Part shown: positions 51,313-58,656 of the stretch, piece after piece
How the letters are laid out: every line of letters starts with the position of its first letter
Numbering within the stretch: position 1 is the stretch's first letter
Assembly (NCBI GenBank): GCA_048499805.1
Contig: JASNZF010000003.1
Coordinates: forward strand, 527,468 to 591,467
Source: JAWXBA01 sp048499805
GTDB lineage: Bacteria; Gemmatimonadota; Gemmatimonadetes; Gemmatimonadales; GWC2-71-9
Reading direction: 5' to 3'
DNA: 64,000 bases
Program-made: the position numbers and the translations under genes
Notes under the pieces: model-generated
Database searches by the model: none
What the model was told of the DNA's origin: nothing
Seen by the model: the letters and a program-made list of their open reading frames with translations, nothing else

Positions 51313-53442
51313 ATGCTCACACTCGCCCTGCTCGCCCTCGTCGCCCAGACTCCCGACACCCTGCGCGCCGATACGACTCGCGCCCGCCGGCTCGGCGAGG
51401 TCACCGTCACCGTGACCCGCACCGCCGAGTCCCTGATCCGGGTCCCCGCGGCGGTGGCGGTGGTGGAGCGCGGCCAGGTGCGGGGGGCCCAGGCGACACT
51501 CGGCCTTGATGAGTCACTGAATGCCATTCCCGGCGTCTACATCGCCAACCGGTACAACTACTCGCTCGACCAGCGGCTGTCGATCCGAGGGTTTGGCAGC
51601 CGGGCGCCCTTTGGCACCCGCGGGGTCCTGGTGGTGCTGGACGGCATCCCCCAGACCACCCCCGACGGCCAGAGCCAGTTCACCAACCTGGAGCTCGGGA
51701 ACATCGGGCAGATCGAGGTACTCCGCGGTTCGGCTTCGTCGCTGTACGGCAACGCCGCCGGGGGCGCCATCATCCTGACGAGCGACCTGCCCCCGCGCGA
51801 CCGGGTCGAGTCCCGGCTCCGGGTCGAGGCGGGATCGTTCGGGCTGCTCAAGTGGCAGGGACAGGTGGCAGGGGGGAGCGGGAGGCTGTCCGGGTCGGCC
51901 TCGGTGTCACGGACCACCTGGGACGGCTTCCGGCAGAACAGCCGCGCCGACATCCGGCAGCTCAACACCACCCTGCGGTTCCAGGCCGACCTCAACACCA
52001 CCATCACCGCGCGCTTCAACGCCGGCCATGCCCCGGAGGCGCAGAATCCCGGCGCCCTGACGTTCAGCGAGTACGCGCTCAACCGCGATTCCGCTGCCGC
52101 CAACAACATCCTGCGGGGTTCCGACAAGGACAGCCGCCAGGTGCAGGGCGGGGTGGCTGTCCGGCACCTCGATGCCCGCGGCAACGAGACCGAAGCCACG
52201 CTGTTCGCGTACGCGCGCGACGTGGACAACTACACCGCCACCCCCACCCAGCCCGCGGCGCCGAACGCCGGCACCTTCGTGCGGGTCAATCGTGACGTCG
52301 TGGGCCTCCGCCTGAGCCATGGCCGTCGCTTTGGTGCCACGCTGGAGTCCCCGCGCCTGGTGGCCGGTCTCGACGCCCAGGCGATGGCCGACGACCGCCG
52401 CAACTGGCGCAGTGTGGGGGGAAGGCGCACCGACCCGTTGCTGGTGGACCAGCGCGAGGAGGTGCGGCAGGTCGGGCCCTTCGCCCAGCTGGTCTGGACC
52501 CCCGATGCGCGCCTGTCGCTCAGCACCGGCGCGCGGTACGACTGGTTTCGGTTTACCGCGACCGACCGCTTCCTGAGTGACGGCGAGGACAACAGCGGCA
52601 CCCGCGACATGTCGGCATGGAGTGCCAGCGCCGGACTCAGCTACCTGGTCGGCCCCGGGTTCGTGCCGTACCTCCACGCGGCCACCTCGTTCGAAACCCC
52701 CACCACCACGGAACTGGCCATCCGGCCGGGCAACGAGGGCGGGTTCAGCAGTGACCTGGAGCCCCAGCGCGCGGTGAACCTGGAAGTCGGCGCCAAGGGG
52801 CAGGCCCGCGCGCTCGACTGGTCGCTGGCGCTGTACCGGGTGGCGATCACCAACGCGATCGTGCAGTGGCAGGAGATCGGGGGGCGGAGCTACTTCCAGA
52901 ACGCCGGGGGGATCACCAACTGGGGCGCGGAACTCGGTGCGGCCTGGACGCCGAATGATCGGGTGCAGGTGCGGGGCGCCTACACCTGGGCGCGGTATCG
53001 CTTCACCGACTATGTGGTCGATCGGGCGGGGACGGTGACCGACTTCGATGGCAAGACGCTCCCCGGCCTGCCGGCCCACTTTGCGCGCATTGGCCTTGCC
53101 GTCCAAGCCACGCCAACCCTTGACCTCGACATCGAGCAGACCCTGAGCGGGTCACTCTGGACCGACGATGCCAATACCCCCGAACGGCAGGTCGCGTCGT
53201 GGGGCGCCGGGATCACGACGGTGCGCGCCGCCTGGACCGCCCCCATCGGCCGGGTGGGCCTGATGCCCTTCGTCGGTGTCACCAACCTCTGGGACCGCCG
53301 CTATGTCAGTTCGGTGGTGATCAACGGGACCTTCGGCCGGGTGCTGGAGCCGGCACCTGGCCGAAGCGTGCATTTAGGTGTGGAGATTCGGGGGGGCAGC
53401 AGGGCAGGGGGCTGCGGGGCCGCTAGTTCTCGCGAGGTTTAG
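51313..53442 (+). CDS. TonB-dependent outer-membrane receptor
   Basis: 709 residues from ATG 51313; the open frame upstream is repeat DNA. A signal peptide (LTLALLALVAQ) leads to a plug domain (about 45-165: VPAAVAVVERGQVRGAQATL, DESLNAIPGVYIANRYNYS, IEVLRGSASSLYGNAAGGAI) and a 22-strand-type barrel. The closest general type is the FecA/ferric-chelate or vitamin receptor class rather than SusC, since no SusD partner is present. The barrel seems to end at HLGVEIR; the last 14 or so residues (GGSRAGGCGAASSREV) are translated repeat DNA, replacing the usual terminal aromatic. Confidence 0.88.
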   Translation: MLTLALLALVAQTPDTLRADTTRARRLGEVTVTVTRTAESLIRVPAAVAVVERGQVRGAQATLGLDESLNAIPGVYIANRYNYSLDQRLSIRGFGSRAPFGTRGVLVVLDGIPQTTPDGQSQFTNLELGNIGQIEVLRGSASSLYGNAAGGAIILTSDLPPRDRVESRLRVEAGSFGLLKWQGQVAGGSGRLSGSASVSRTTWDGFRQNSRADIRQLNTTLRFQADLNTTITARFNAGHAPEAQNPGALTFSEYALNRDSAAANNILRGSDKDSRQVQGGVAVRHLDARGNETEATLFAYARDVDNYTATPTQPAAPNAGTFVRVNRDVVGLRLSHGRRFGATLESPRLVAGLDAQAMADDRRNWRSVGGRRTDPLLVDQREEVRQVGPFAQLVWTPDARLSLSTGARYDWFRFTATDRFLSDGEDNSGTRDMSAWSASAGLSYLVGPGFVPYLHAATSFETPTTTELAIRPGNEGGFSSDLEPQRAVNLEVGAKGQARALDWSLALYRVAITNAIVQWQEIGGRSYFQNAGGITNWGAELGAAWTPNDRVQVRGAYTWARYRFTDYVVDRAGTVTDFDGKTLPGLPAHFARIGLAVQATPTLDLDIEQTLSGSLWTDDANTPERQVASWGAGITTVRAAWTAPIGRVGLMPFVGVTNLWDRRYVSSVVINGTFGRVLEPAPGRSVHLGVEIRGGSRAGGCGAASSREV

Positions 53443-53580
53443 CTCCACTCGCATGGAACCTGCGACTCGTTGCTCGCATGCGAGCGGTGTGTGGACCAGG
53501 CAGAACACCCATCTACTGGAACTACCGCCCTGCCGCCCCGCCGCCCCCCTGCCCCCCGGCCCCCCCGCCCCCCTTCCGCG
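53391..53580. repeat. Inverted CCCCGCTG-type arms between convergent genes
   Basis: A G-rich arm (53391-53424) and a C-rich arm (about 53523-53577) of the same repeat class flank about 100 bases. Each arm is partly translated, as the C-terminal tail of the TonB receptor (+) and of the MazG-like protein (-). Confidence 0.65.
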
Positions 53581-53884
53581 TCCACCGCCCCGCATCCCGC
53601 CCCTCCACCTTCGCCATCATCCGGTCGAACGCCTCCTGCAGGTCGATCCCCTCGCGGTTGGCCATGCAGATCAGCACGAACAGGATGTCGGCCATCTCCA
53701 TCCCCATGTCCCCCTCGGCCTCCTCGGGCTTCTTGGTCTTCTGCCCGAAGCGGTGATTCACCTCCCGGGCCAGCTCGCCCACCTCCTCGGAGAGGCGGGC
53801 GATGTTGGTCAGGGGATGGAAATACCCCTCCTCGAACTGGGAGATCCAGGCGTCGACGCGGGATTGCATGAGGGAGAGGGACAT
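53522..53884 (-). CDS. MazG-like nucleotide pyrophosphohydrolase
   Basis: 120 residues. The all-alpha NTP pyrophosphohydrolase fold has its metal-binding EExxE in ARLSEEVGELAREVNH and the second acidic motif in GMEMADILFVLICMANREGIDL, then the family-typical AFDRMMAKVEGRDAGRW. Small proteins of this kind hydrolyse non-canonical NTPs or dNTPs. The true domain ends near RWTRK; the following Gly-rich tail (GGGGAGGQGGGGAAGR) is coded by the C-rich repeat. ATG 53884. It is convergent to the TonB receptor gene. Confidence 0.83.
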   Translation of the reverse strand: MSLSLMQSRVDAWISQFEEGYFHPLTNIARLSEEVGELAREVNHRFGQKTKKPEEAEGDMGMEMADILFVLICMANREGIDLQEAFDRMMAKVEGRDAGRWTRKGGGGAGGQGGGGAAGR

Positions 53885-53886
53885 GG

Positions 53887-54015
53887 TCTCTAGGGGCTGG
53901 GGACTAGGGTCTGGGGACTGGTGAGTTAGGGATGGTCAGCAAGGGGCCGGGGATGGCACCAATCCTATTGGCGCTCGCCAGCCCCTAGCCCCCAGTCCCT
54001 AGTCCCCAACTCCAA
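53887..54015. repeat. Inverted GGGGACT/CCCCAGT arms
   Basis: GGGGCTGGGGACTAGGG-type units (about 53889-53920) and CCCCTAG/CCCCAGT units (about 53982-54010) flank about 60 bases between the MazG-like and DJ-1 genes. The right arm supplies the stop of the DJ-1 gene. Confidence 0.7.
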
Positions 54016-54523
54016 GCGCCTTCAATAGCGCCTTCATGAATGGCCCCAGATCCACCGGAGTCCGGCTGCTGATCAGGTTGCCGTCCACGACCACCGGGCT
54101 GTCCTCCCAGAGGGCGCCGGCATTCTCCAGGTCGTCGCGAATGGCGCCAACGCTGGTCACCCGCTTGCCACGCACGATCTTCGCCGAGATCGGCACCCAG
54201 CCGGCGTGGCAAATGAACGCCACCGGCTTGCCGGCGTCGTGGATCTCCTTCACAAGCTGGAGCAGCCTGGCCGACCGCCGCATGACGTCAGGGGCGTAGC
54301 CGCCGGGAATGACCAGCCCGTCGAACTGGTCGGCAGAAAGGTCATCAACGCTGCAGTCCACCGTCAGCGGGTAGCCGCGCTTGCCCTGATAGTGCTTCTC
54401 GCCGGTGCCGGCCACCACGGTTCGGGCACCCTCTTCCTCCAGGCGAACCTTGGGATACCAGAGCTCCAGGTCCTCGTACTGAGGGCCGGCGAGGATGAGG
54501 ATGGTCTTGCCGTGGAGGGGCAT
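53999..54523 (-). CDS. DJ-1/PfpI family protein
   Basis: 174 residues, class-I glutamine-amidotransferase-like fold. The nucleophile elbow is Cys105-His106 in VAFICHAGWVPIS; the conserved acidic residue is in LILAGPQYEDLELW (Glu17/Glu20 region) and the oxyanion loop in LVIPGGYAPDVMR. The family includes intracellular proteases, glyoxalase III-type deglycases and chaperones; which applies here is open. Cytoplasmic. The end (VGD then TAG) comes from a GGGGACTAG heptamer, as for the thiolase gene. Confidence 0.88.
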   Translation of the reverse strand: MPLHGKTILILAGPQYEDLELWYPKVRLEEEGARTVVAGTGEKHYQGKRGYPLTVDCSVDDLSADQFDGLVIPGGYAPDVMRRSARLLQLVKEIHDAGKPVAFICHAGWVPISAKIVRGKRVTSVGAIRDDLENAGALWEDSPVVVDGNLISSRTPVDLGPFMKALLKALGVGD

Positions 54524-54538
54524 GGGCGGGGTAGGGTG

Positions 54539-54752
54539 AGAGGTAAGAGGTGAGAGGTGAGAGAGAGGATGGCGGGGCGAACTGCCTCAGCGCTCAGTTT
54601 TCCCCCGTCCTCCTGCATCAGGATCATAGCCCCGCGATGCAGGCAAGACCAGTTCGCCCCTTCCCAATGGTGCCAGCCCAGACTTCATTCTGCAGGCAAG
54701 ACCAATCCAGCTTCTCGCCGCACTCCTCTTTCCTCTTACCTCTCACCTCTTA
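54539..54752. repeat. Inverted GAGGTRA heptamer arms with inner hairpin
   Basis: GAGGTAA/GAGGTGA units (54539-54566) face CCTCTTACCTCTCACCTC-type units (about 54730-54752). Inside, GGGGCGAACTG (54574-54584) is complementary to 54650-54660, and TGCAGGCAAGACCA occurs twice (about 54640 and 54690). No gene is supported in this 238-base gap. Confidence 0.65.
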
Positions 54753-54761
54753 CTCGCCACC

Positions 54762-55004
54762 ATGCGCTCTCGCGAACGAATCCTCGCCAACCTCGAGTCC
54801 CTCTACCGGGAGAACTACGACCGGGCCCAGGCCACGGACGACCCCGCGCGCATGGCCGACCTCGAGAACGCCTACCTGCGCGACCAGCTGATGCTCGAGA
54901 TCCTGCTCGACATTCGGGATCTCTTCGCCGTCGCCCCCGCCGCCCCCAAGCCCGGGACCAGCGCGCTGGAGACCCTCGAGAAGCTGAGGAGGCTGGCCAA
55001 GTAG
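54762..55004 (+). CDS. Small coiled-coil hypothetical protein
   Basis: 80 residues, highly charged and helical (RERILANLESLYRENYDRAQ, DLENAYLRDQLMLEILLDIRDLF), with a Pro/Ala linker and a second helix (TSALETLEKLRRLAK). No family is recognised, and no signal peptide or membrane segment is seen. The consistent acid/base helical pattern argues for a real gene. It lies between two repeat blocks, about 105 bases before the branched-chain dehydrogenase gene. No ribosome-binding site is evident. Confidence 0.6.
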   Translation: MRSRERILANLESLYRENYDRAQATDDPARMADLENAYLRDQLMLEILLDIRDLFAVAPAAPKPGTSALETLEKLRRLAK

Positions 55005-55013
55005 GCGTGAAGT

Positions 55014-55102
55014 GAGGAGCGAGAAGCAAGAAGCTGTGGTCCGGGGGCTACCTCCAATCAGGCACCCACTTCTCCCTTCTCACGGCTCGCTTCTCCCTTA
55101 TC
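55014..55102. repeat. Inverted GAGAAGN heptamer arms
   Basis: GAGAAGCAAGAAG (about 55021-55033) and CTTCTCCCTTCTC units (about 55069-55098) flank a short core resembling the one at 17716-17749 (TCCGGGGGCTACC phrase). Confidence 0.6.
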
Positions 55103-55110
55103 TTAGGGAC

Positions 55111-57237
55111 ATGGCTACCCGACCTGCTTCCAAGACCAGGCCCTCCACCCGGCTCGAGAAGTCCGACCTGCTCGACATGTACCGGGTGATGCTCCTGTCC
55201 CGACGGCTCGACGACAAGGAGATCCAGCTCAAGCGCCAGAACAAGATCTTCTTCCAGATCTCCGGCGCCGGCCACGAAGCCGTCCTGGCCGCCGCAGCCA
55301 AGCTCTTCCGCCCCGCCTACGACTGGTTCTACACCTATTACCGCGACCGCGCCCTCTGCCTTGGCCTCGGCATGACCGCCACCGAGCAGCTGCTGAGCGC
55401 CGTGGGCGCCGCCGACGACCCGAACTCCGGCGGCCGCCAGATGCCCTCTCACTGGGGGCACAAGGACCTCAACATCGTCAGTGCCTCGAGCCCCACCGGC
55501 ACCCAGTTCCTGCAGGCGGTGGGCGCTGCGGAGGCGTCGCTCCGGTACTCGCAGATCGAGGCGATCGACGATCGCGACGAGCGGTCCCAGGGTGACGAGA
55601 TCGTCTTCTGCTCTTCCGGCGACGGCACCACCAGCGAGGGCGAGTTCTGGGAGTCCCTCAACACGGCCTGCAACCTGAAGCTGCCGGTGGTGTACCTGAT
55701 CGAGGACAACGGCTACGCCATCTCGGTGCCGGTGGAGGTGAATACCGCCGGCGGCTCCATCTCGAAGCTGGTGTCGAGTTTCCCCGGCCTGCTGGTGCTC
55801 GAAGTCGATGGCTGCGACCCGGTCGCCTCCTACGACGTGCTGTCCAGGGCGGTGGACTATGCCCGGGCTCGGAAGGGGCCCGCGCTGGTGCACGCCAAGG
55901 TCATCCGTCCCTACAGCCACTCCCTTTCCGACGACGAGATCCACTACCGCACCCCCGAGGAGCGGGCCCAGGACGCCGAGCGCGATCCCATCACGCGGTA
56001 CCCGGCCTACCTGGTGGAGAAGGGTGTGGCCACCGAGGCCGAGATCCAGGCGATCCAGGCCGAGGTGGAGGACGAAGTCGCCGTCGCGACCGAGATCGCC
56101 CTGGCCTCGCCGCAGCCCGCCACCAGCACCATCTACGACTACGTCTACTCGCCGGACGTCGACCCGACCTCCGAGCAGTTCGACACCGAGGACGATCCCC
56201 AGTTCACCGGTGACCCGACCACCATGGTCGACCTGCTCAATCTCTGCATGCGCGACGAGATGACCCGCGACCCGCGGATCCTCGTCTTCGGCGAGGATGT
56301 CGCCGACGTGAGCCGCGAGGAGTACCTCGGCGACGTCAAGGGAAAGGGCGGCGTCTTCAAGGTCACCTGGGGGCTCCAGAAGCAGTTCGGTTCGAGCCGG
56401 GTCTACAACTCGCCGCTCGCCGAGGCCAACATCATCGGCCGCGCCATTGGCCTGGCCACCCGCGGGCTCAAGCCGGTGGTCGAGATCCAGTTCTTCGACT
56501 ACATCTGGCCCGCCTACATGCAGCTCCGCAACGAGCTGGCCATCATGCGCTGGCGGTCCAACAACAGCTTCGCGTCGCCGGTCGTGGTACGGGTCACCTA
56601 TGGCGGCTACCTCAAGGGGGGGGCGCCGTATCATTCGCAGACCGGTGCCGCCGTCTTCACCGGCGTGCCGGGCCTCCGGGTGGTCTGCCCCAGCTCCGCG
56701 CTCGACGCCAACGGCCTGCTGCGGACCGCCATCCGCTCCGAGGACCCCGTCCTCTTCCTGGAGCACAAGCACCTCTACCGCCAGACCTACAACAAGGCCC
56801 CCAATCCGGGCCCCAACTTCATGATCCCCCTCGGCAAGGCCAAGGTGGTCCGCGAGGGCACCGACCTGACCGTCATCACCTACGGCGCCGTGGTCCAGCG
56901 CAGCCTGACGGCCGCCAAGCAGCTCGAGGAGGAGCACGGCGTCAGCGTCGAGGTCATCGACCTGCGGAGCCTGAGCCCGGTGGACTGGGATTGCATCATG
57001 GACTCGGTCAAGAAGACCAGCCGGGTCCTGGTGGCCTACGAGGACTCCCTCAGCTGGGGCTACGGCGCCGAGATCGCGGCCAAGATCGCCGACCAGGCGT
57101 TTGCCTGGCTCGACGCCCCGGTCAAGCGGATCGCCGCCACCGACACCTTCGTGGCTTACGCCCCGGAGCTCGAGGACGTCATCCTCCCCCAGGTCGAGAG
57201 CATCAAGACCGCGATGGAGGAAGTCCTCCGCTTCTAG
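55111..57237 (+). CDS. 2-oxoisovalerate dehydrogenase E1, fused alpha-beta subunits
   Basis: 708 residues. The E1 component of the branched-chain 2-oxoacid dehydrogenase complex, decarboxylating Val/Leu/Ile-derived 2-oxoacids with thiamine diphosphate. Residues 1-350 are E1-alpha (YTYYRDRALCLGLGMT, GGRQMPSHWGHKDLNI, the ThDP motif GDGTTSEGEFWESLN with LIEDNGYAIS). From about 375 is E1-beta (DPRILVFGEDVADVSREEYLG, VYNSPLAEANIIGRAIGLA, EIQFFDYIWPAYMQLRNE, HSQTGAAVFTGVPGLRVV). In many bacteria these are two genes; here they are one chain. AGGGAC precedes ATG 55111. E2 and E3 are not in the window. A strong terminator follows. Confidence 0.92.
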   Translation: MATRPASKTRPSTRLEKSDLLDMYRVMLLSRRLDDKEIQLKRQNKIFFQISGAGHEAVLAAAAKLFRPAYDWFYTYYRDRALCLGLGMTATEQLLSAVGAADDPNSGGRQMPSHWGHKDLNIVSASSPTGTQFLQAVGAAEASLRYSQIEAIDDRDERSQGDEIVFCSSGDGTTSEGEFWESLNTACNLKLPVVYLIEDNGYAISVPVEVNTAGGSISKLVSSFPGLLVLEVDGCDPVASYDVLSRAVDYARARKGPALVHAKVIRPYSHSLSDDEIHYRTPEERAQDAERDPITRYPAYLVEKGVATEAEIQAIQAEVEDEVAVATEIALASPQPATSTIYDYVYSPDVDPTSEQFDTEDDPQFTGDPTTMVDLLNLCMRDEMTRDPRILVFGEDVADVSREEYLGDVKGKGGVFKVTWGLQKQFGSSRVYNSPLAEANIIGRAIGLATRGLKPVVEIQFFDYIWPAYMQLRNELAIMRWRSNNSFASPVVVRVTYGGYLKGGAPYHSQTGAAVFTGVPGLRVVCPSSALDANGLLRTAIRSEDPVLFLEHKHLYRQTYNKAPNPGPNFMIPLGKAKVVREGTDLTVITYGAVVQRSLTAAKQLEEEHGVSVEVIDLRSLSPVDWDCIMDSVKKTSRVLVAYEDSLSWGYGAEIAAKIADQAFAWLDAPVKRIAATDTFVAYAPELEDVILPQVESIKTAMEEVLRF

Positions 57238-57274
57238 GAGCCTCTGGGCGCGGCATCCAGAGGAAGGGACCACG

Positions 57275-57305
57275 AGGAGCCCCGGCCGCCGGGGCTCCTT
57301 GTTTT
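57275..57305 (+). terminator. Rho-independent terminator
   Basis: An 11-bp GC-rich stem (57275-57285 with 57289-57299), a 3-nt loop and a TTGTTTT tract, 38 bases after the branched-chain E1 stop. Confidence 0.85.
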
Positions 57306-57406
57306 GTGCCCGGTGCAACGCAGGCCGGGACCGACGTCCCCAATTGGAATAACCCTGCTCCCCTGGCAATCTGTTGGCCCGGCCCGACTCACCCCTCGGG
57401 GGATCG

Positions 57407-58441
57407 ATGGTCCGATCGTTGGTGCTTGCCACCGTACTCCTCGCCTCCACTGCGGCCACCGCCGCCGCGCAGTCTCCCGTGGCCACCGTCCAGGGGACGG
57501 TCCGCGACACACTCGGCGCCCCCATCGCCGGCGCCGAGGTGCTGATCGCGCGCCGCAGCGCGATCACCTCCGCGACAGGTGCCTTCAGGGTGGACAGTGT
57601 CGCCCCCGGTCGATACACCCTGACAGTGCGGAATGTCGGCATGCTACCGGTCCGGGAGCTGCTCCAGGTACCCGCCGCGGGGATCACTGGGCTGGACTAC
57701 CGGATGCAGCCGGCCGGGACGATCCTGCCCACCATCGAGGTGCGCGCCGAGCGCCCTGGGATTTACGGCACCATCGTCCTCTTTGGAGACCGTCCAGCTC
57801 CTGGCGCCCGGGTGCAGCTTGTCGGTCAGGACGGACGGGTGGCGATGTCCGACAGCGCCGGCCGGTTCGCCTTCCAGGGGCTTCGGCAGGGCTCCTACAT
57901 GATCTGGGTGACTCACCCTGGCTACACCGAGCGACGGATCTCGGTCATGCTGGCCCGCAACGAGGGCCGGGAACTGGCCCTCGCGCTGCTCCCCTCCACC
58001 CGGATCGTGTCCCGCGGGGATATCGGGGTAATGGAGGATCTGACCAAGCGACTCGCCCTCGGCCTGCCCAAGGAGCGGGTGACCCGAGAGGATCTGCAGA
58101 AGCGCGGCGAGAGCAACATCTGCGACCTCCCCCAGGTCCGCCCCGTGGTAGGCTCCGGGTATGAATCGATCGTCATCATCCTGAATGGCACCACCGTCTA
58201 TCGAGACATGCCCGCGTACTCCCTCTGCGCCTGGCGAGCCGATGAGGTCGAAATGGTGGAGGTCCTGGAAAATGTCTGCGTGGAACGCACCAGGACCGTC
58301 GTGGACTTGATTCGCTACCAGTGCAAACCCAAGGACTTCCGCATGCAGCCGCCCCCGCGGTACGTTCGGGAAGCGGACCGGGTGCCGGGATCAGACGCCG
58401 CCTACGCCCCGAAAGTGGTCATCGTCTGGGAAAAGCGCTGA
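57407..58441 (+). CDS. Secreted carboxypeptidase-regulatory-like/orphan plug protein
   Basis: 344 residues from ATG 57407 (GGGGG upstream). A signal peptide (ending TAAAQ) is followed by two carboxypeptidase-regulatory-like modules: VQGTVRDTLGAPIAGAEVLI…SVAPGRYTLTVRN and GIYGTIVLFGDRPAPGARVQLVG…GLRQGSYMIWVTHPGY. A plug-like C-terminal domain has paired Cys (SNICDLPQ; YSLCAWRADEVEMVEV; ENVCVERT; YQCKP) and ends KVVIVWEKR. It has no beta-barrel. Its paralogue at 61817 shares the same order and ending, and the protein at 4350 is a shorter relative. Role unknown; probably periplasmic or surface-exposed. Confidence 0.75.
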   Translation: MVRSLVLATVLLASTAATAAAQSPVATVQGTVRDTLGAPIAGAEVLIARRSAITSATGAFRVDSVAPGRYTLTVRNVGMLPVRELLQVPAAGITGLDYRMQPAGTILPTIEVRAERPGIYGTIVLFGDRPAPGARVQLVGQDGRVAMSDSAGRFAFQGLRQGSYMIWVTHPGYTERRISVMLARNEGRELALALLPSTRIVSRGDIGVMEDLTKRLALGLPKERVTREDLQKRGESNICDLPQVRPVVGSGYESIVIILNGTTVYRDMPAYSLCAWRADEVEMVEVLENVCVERTRTVVDLIRYQCKPKDFRMQPPPRYVREADRVPGSDAAYAPKVVIVWEKR

Positions 58442-58501
58442 GGGACGGGTGCTCGGGTGGCCCAACGCCGGTGCCTTCTTGCGCGTAGCATAGGGACACT
58501 T

Positions 58502-58610
58502 CACAGGCAGGCGGTTGAGGCGTAGCGCGCGTCGGTGCGCGGTGGCCGCTCTTGGGGTCGCCACCTATTGAGCGAACCGCAGCGCGCGTAGCCTCAGTCG
58601 CCTGCCTGTG
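58502..58610. repeat. Palindromic element, copy 1
   Basis: Outer arms CACAGGCAGGCGGTTGAGGC (58502-58521) and 58591-58610 pair at 18 of 20 positions plus wobble. The inner core has GCGCGCGTCGGTGCG on the left and GCGAACCGCAGCGCGCG on the right. It lies between an orphan plug gene and the BNR-repeat gene. Confidence 0.75.
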
Positions 58611-58656
58611 CACCGGCACTCCGTACCACACCTAGTACCCGTCCATCGAGGCTCCC

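Noticed and set aside
55048..57687. 879-codon minus-strand open frame
   Set aside because: It is antisense to the fused branched-chain E1, which has full family motifs; the shadow has none.
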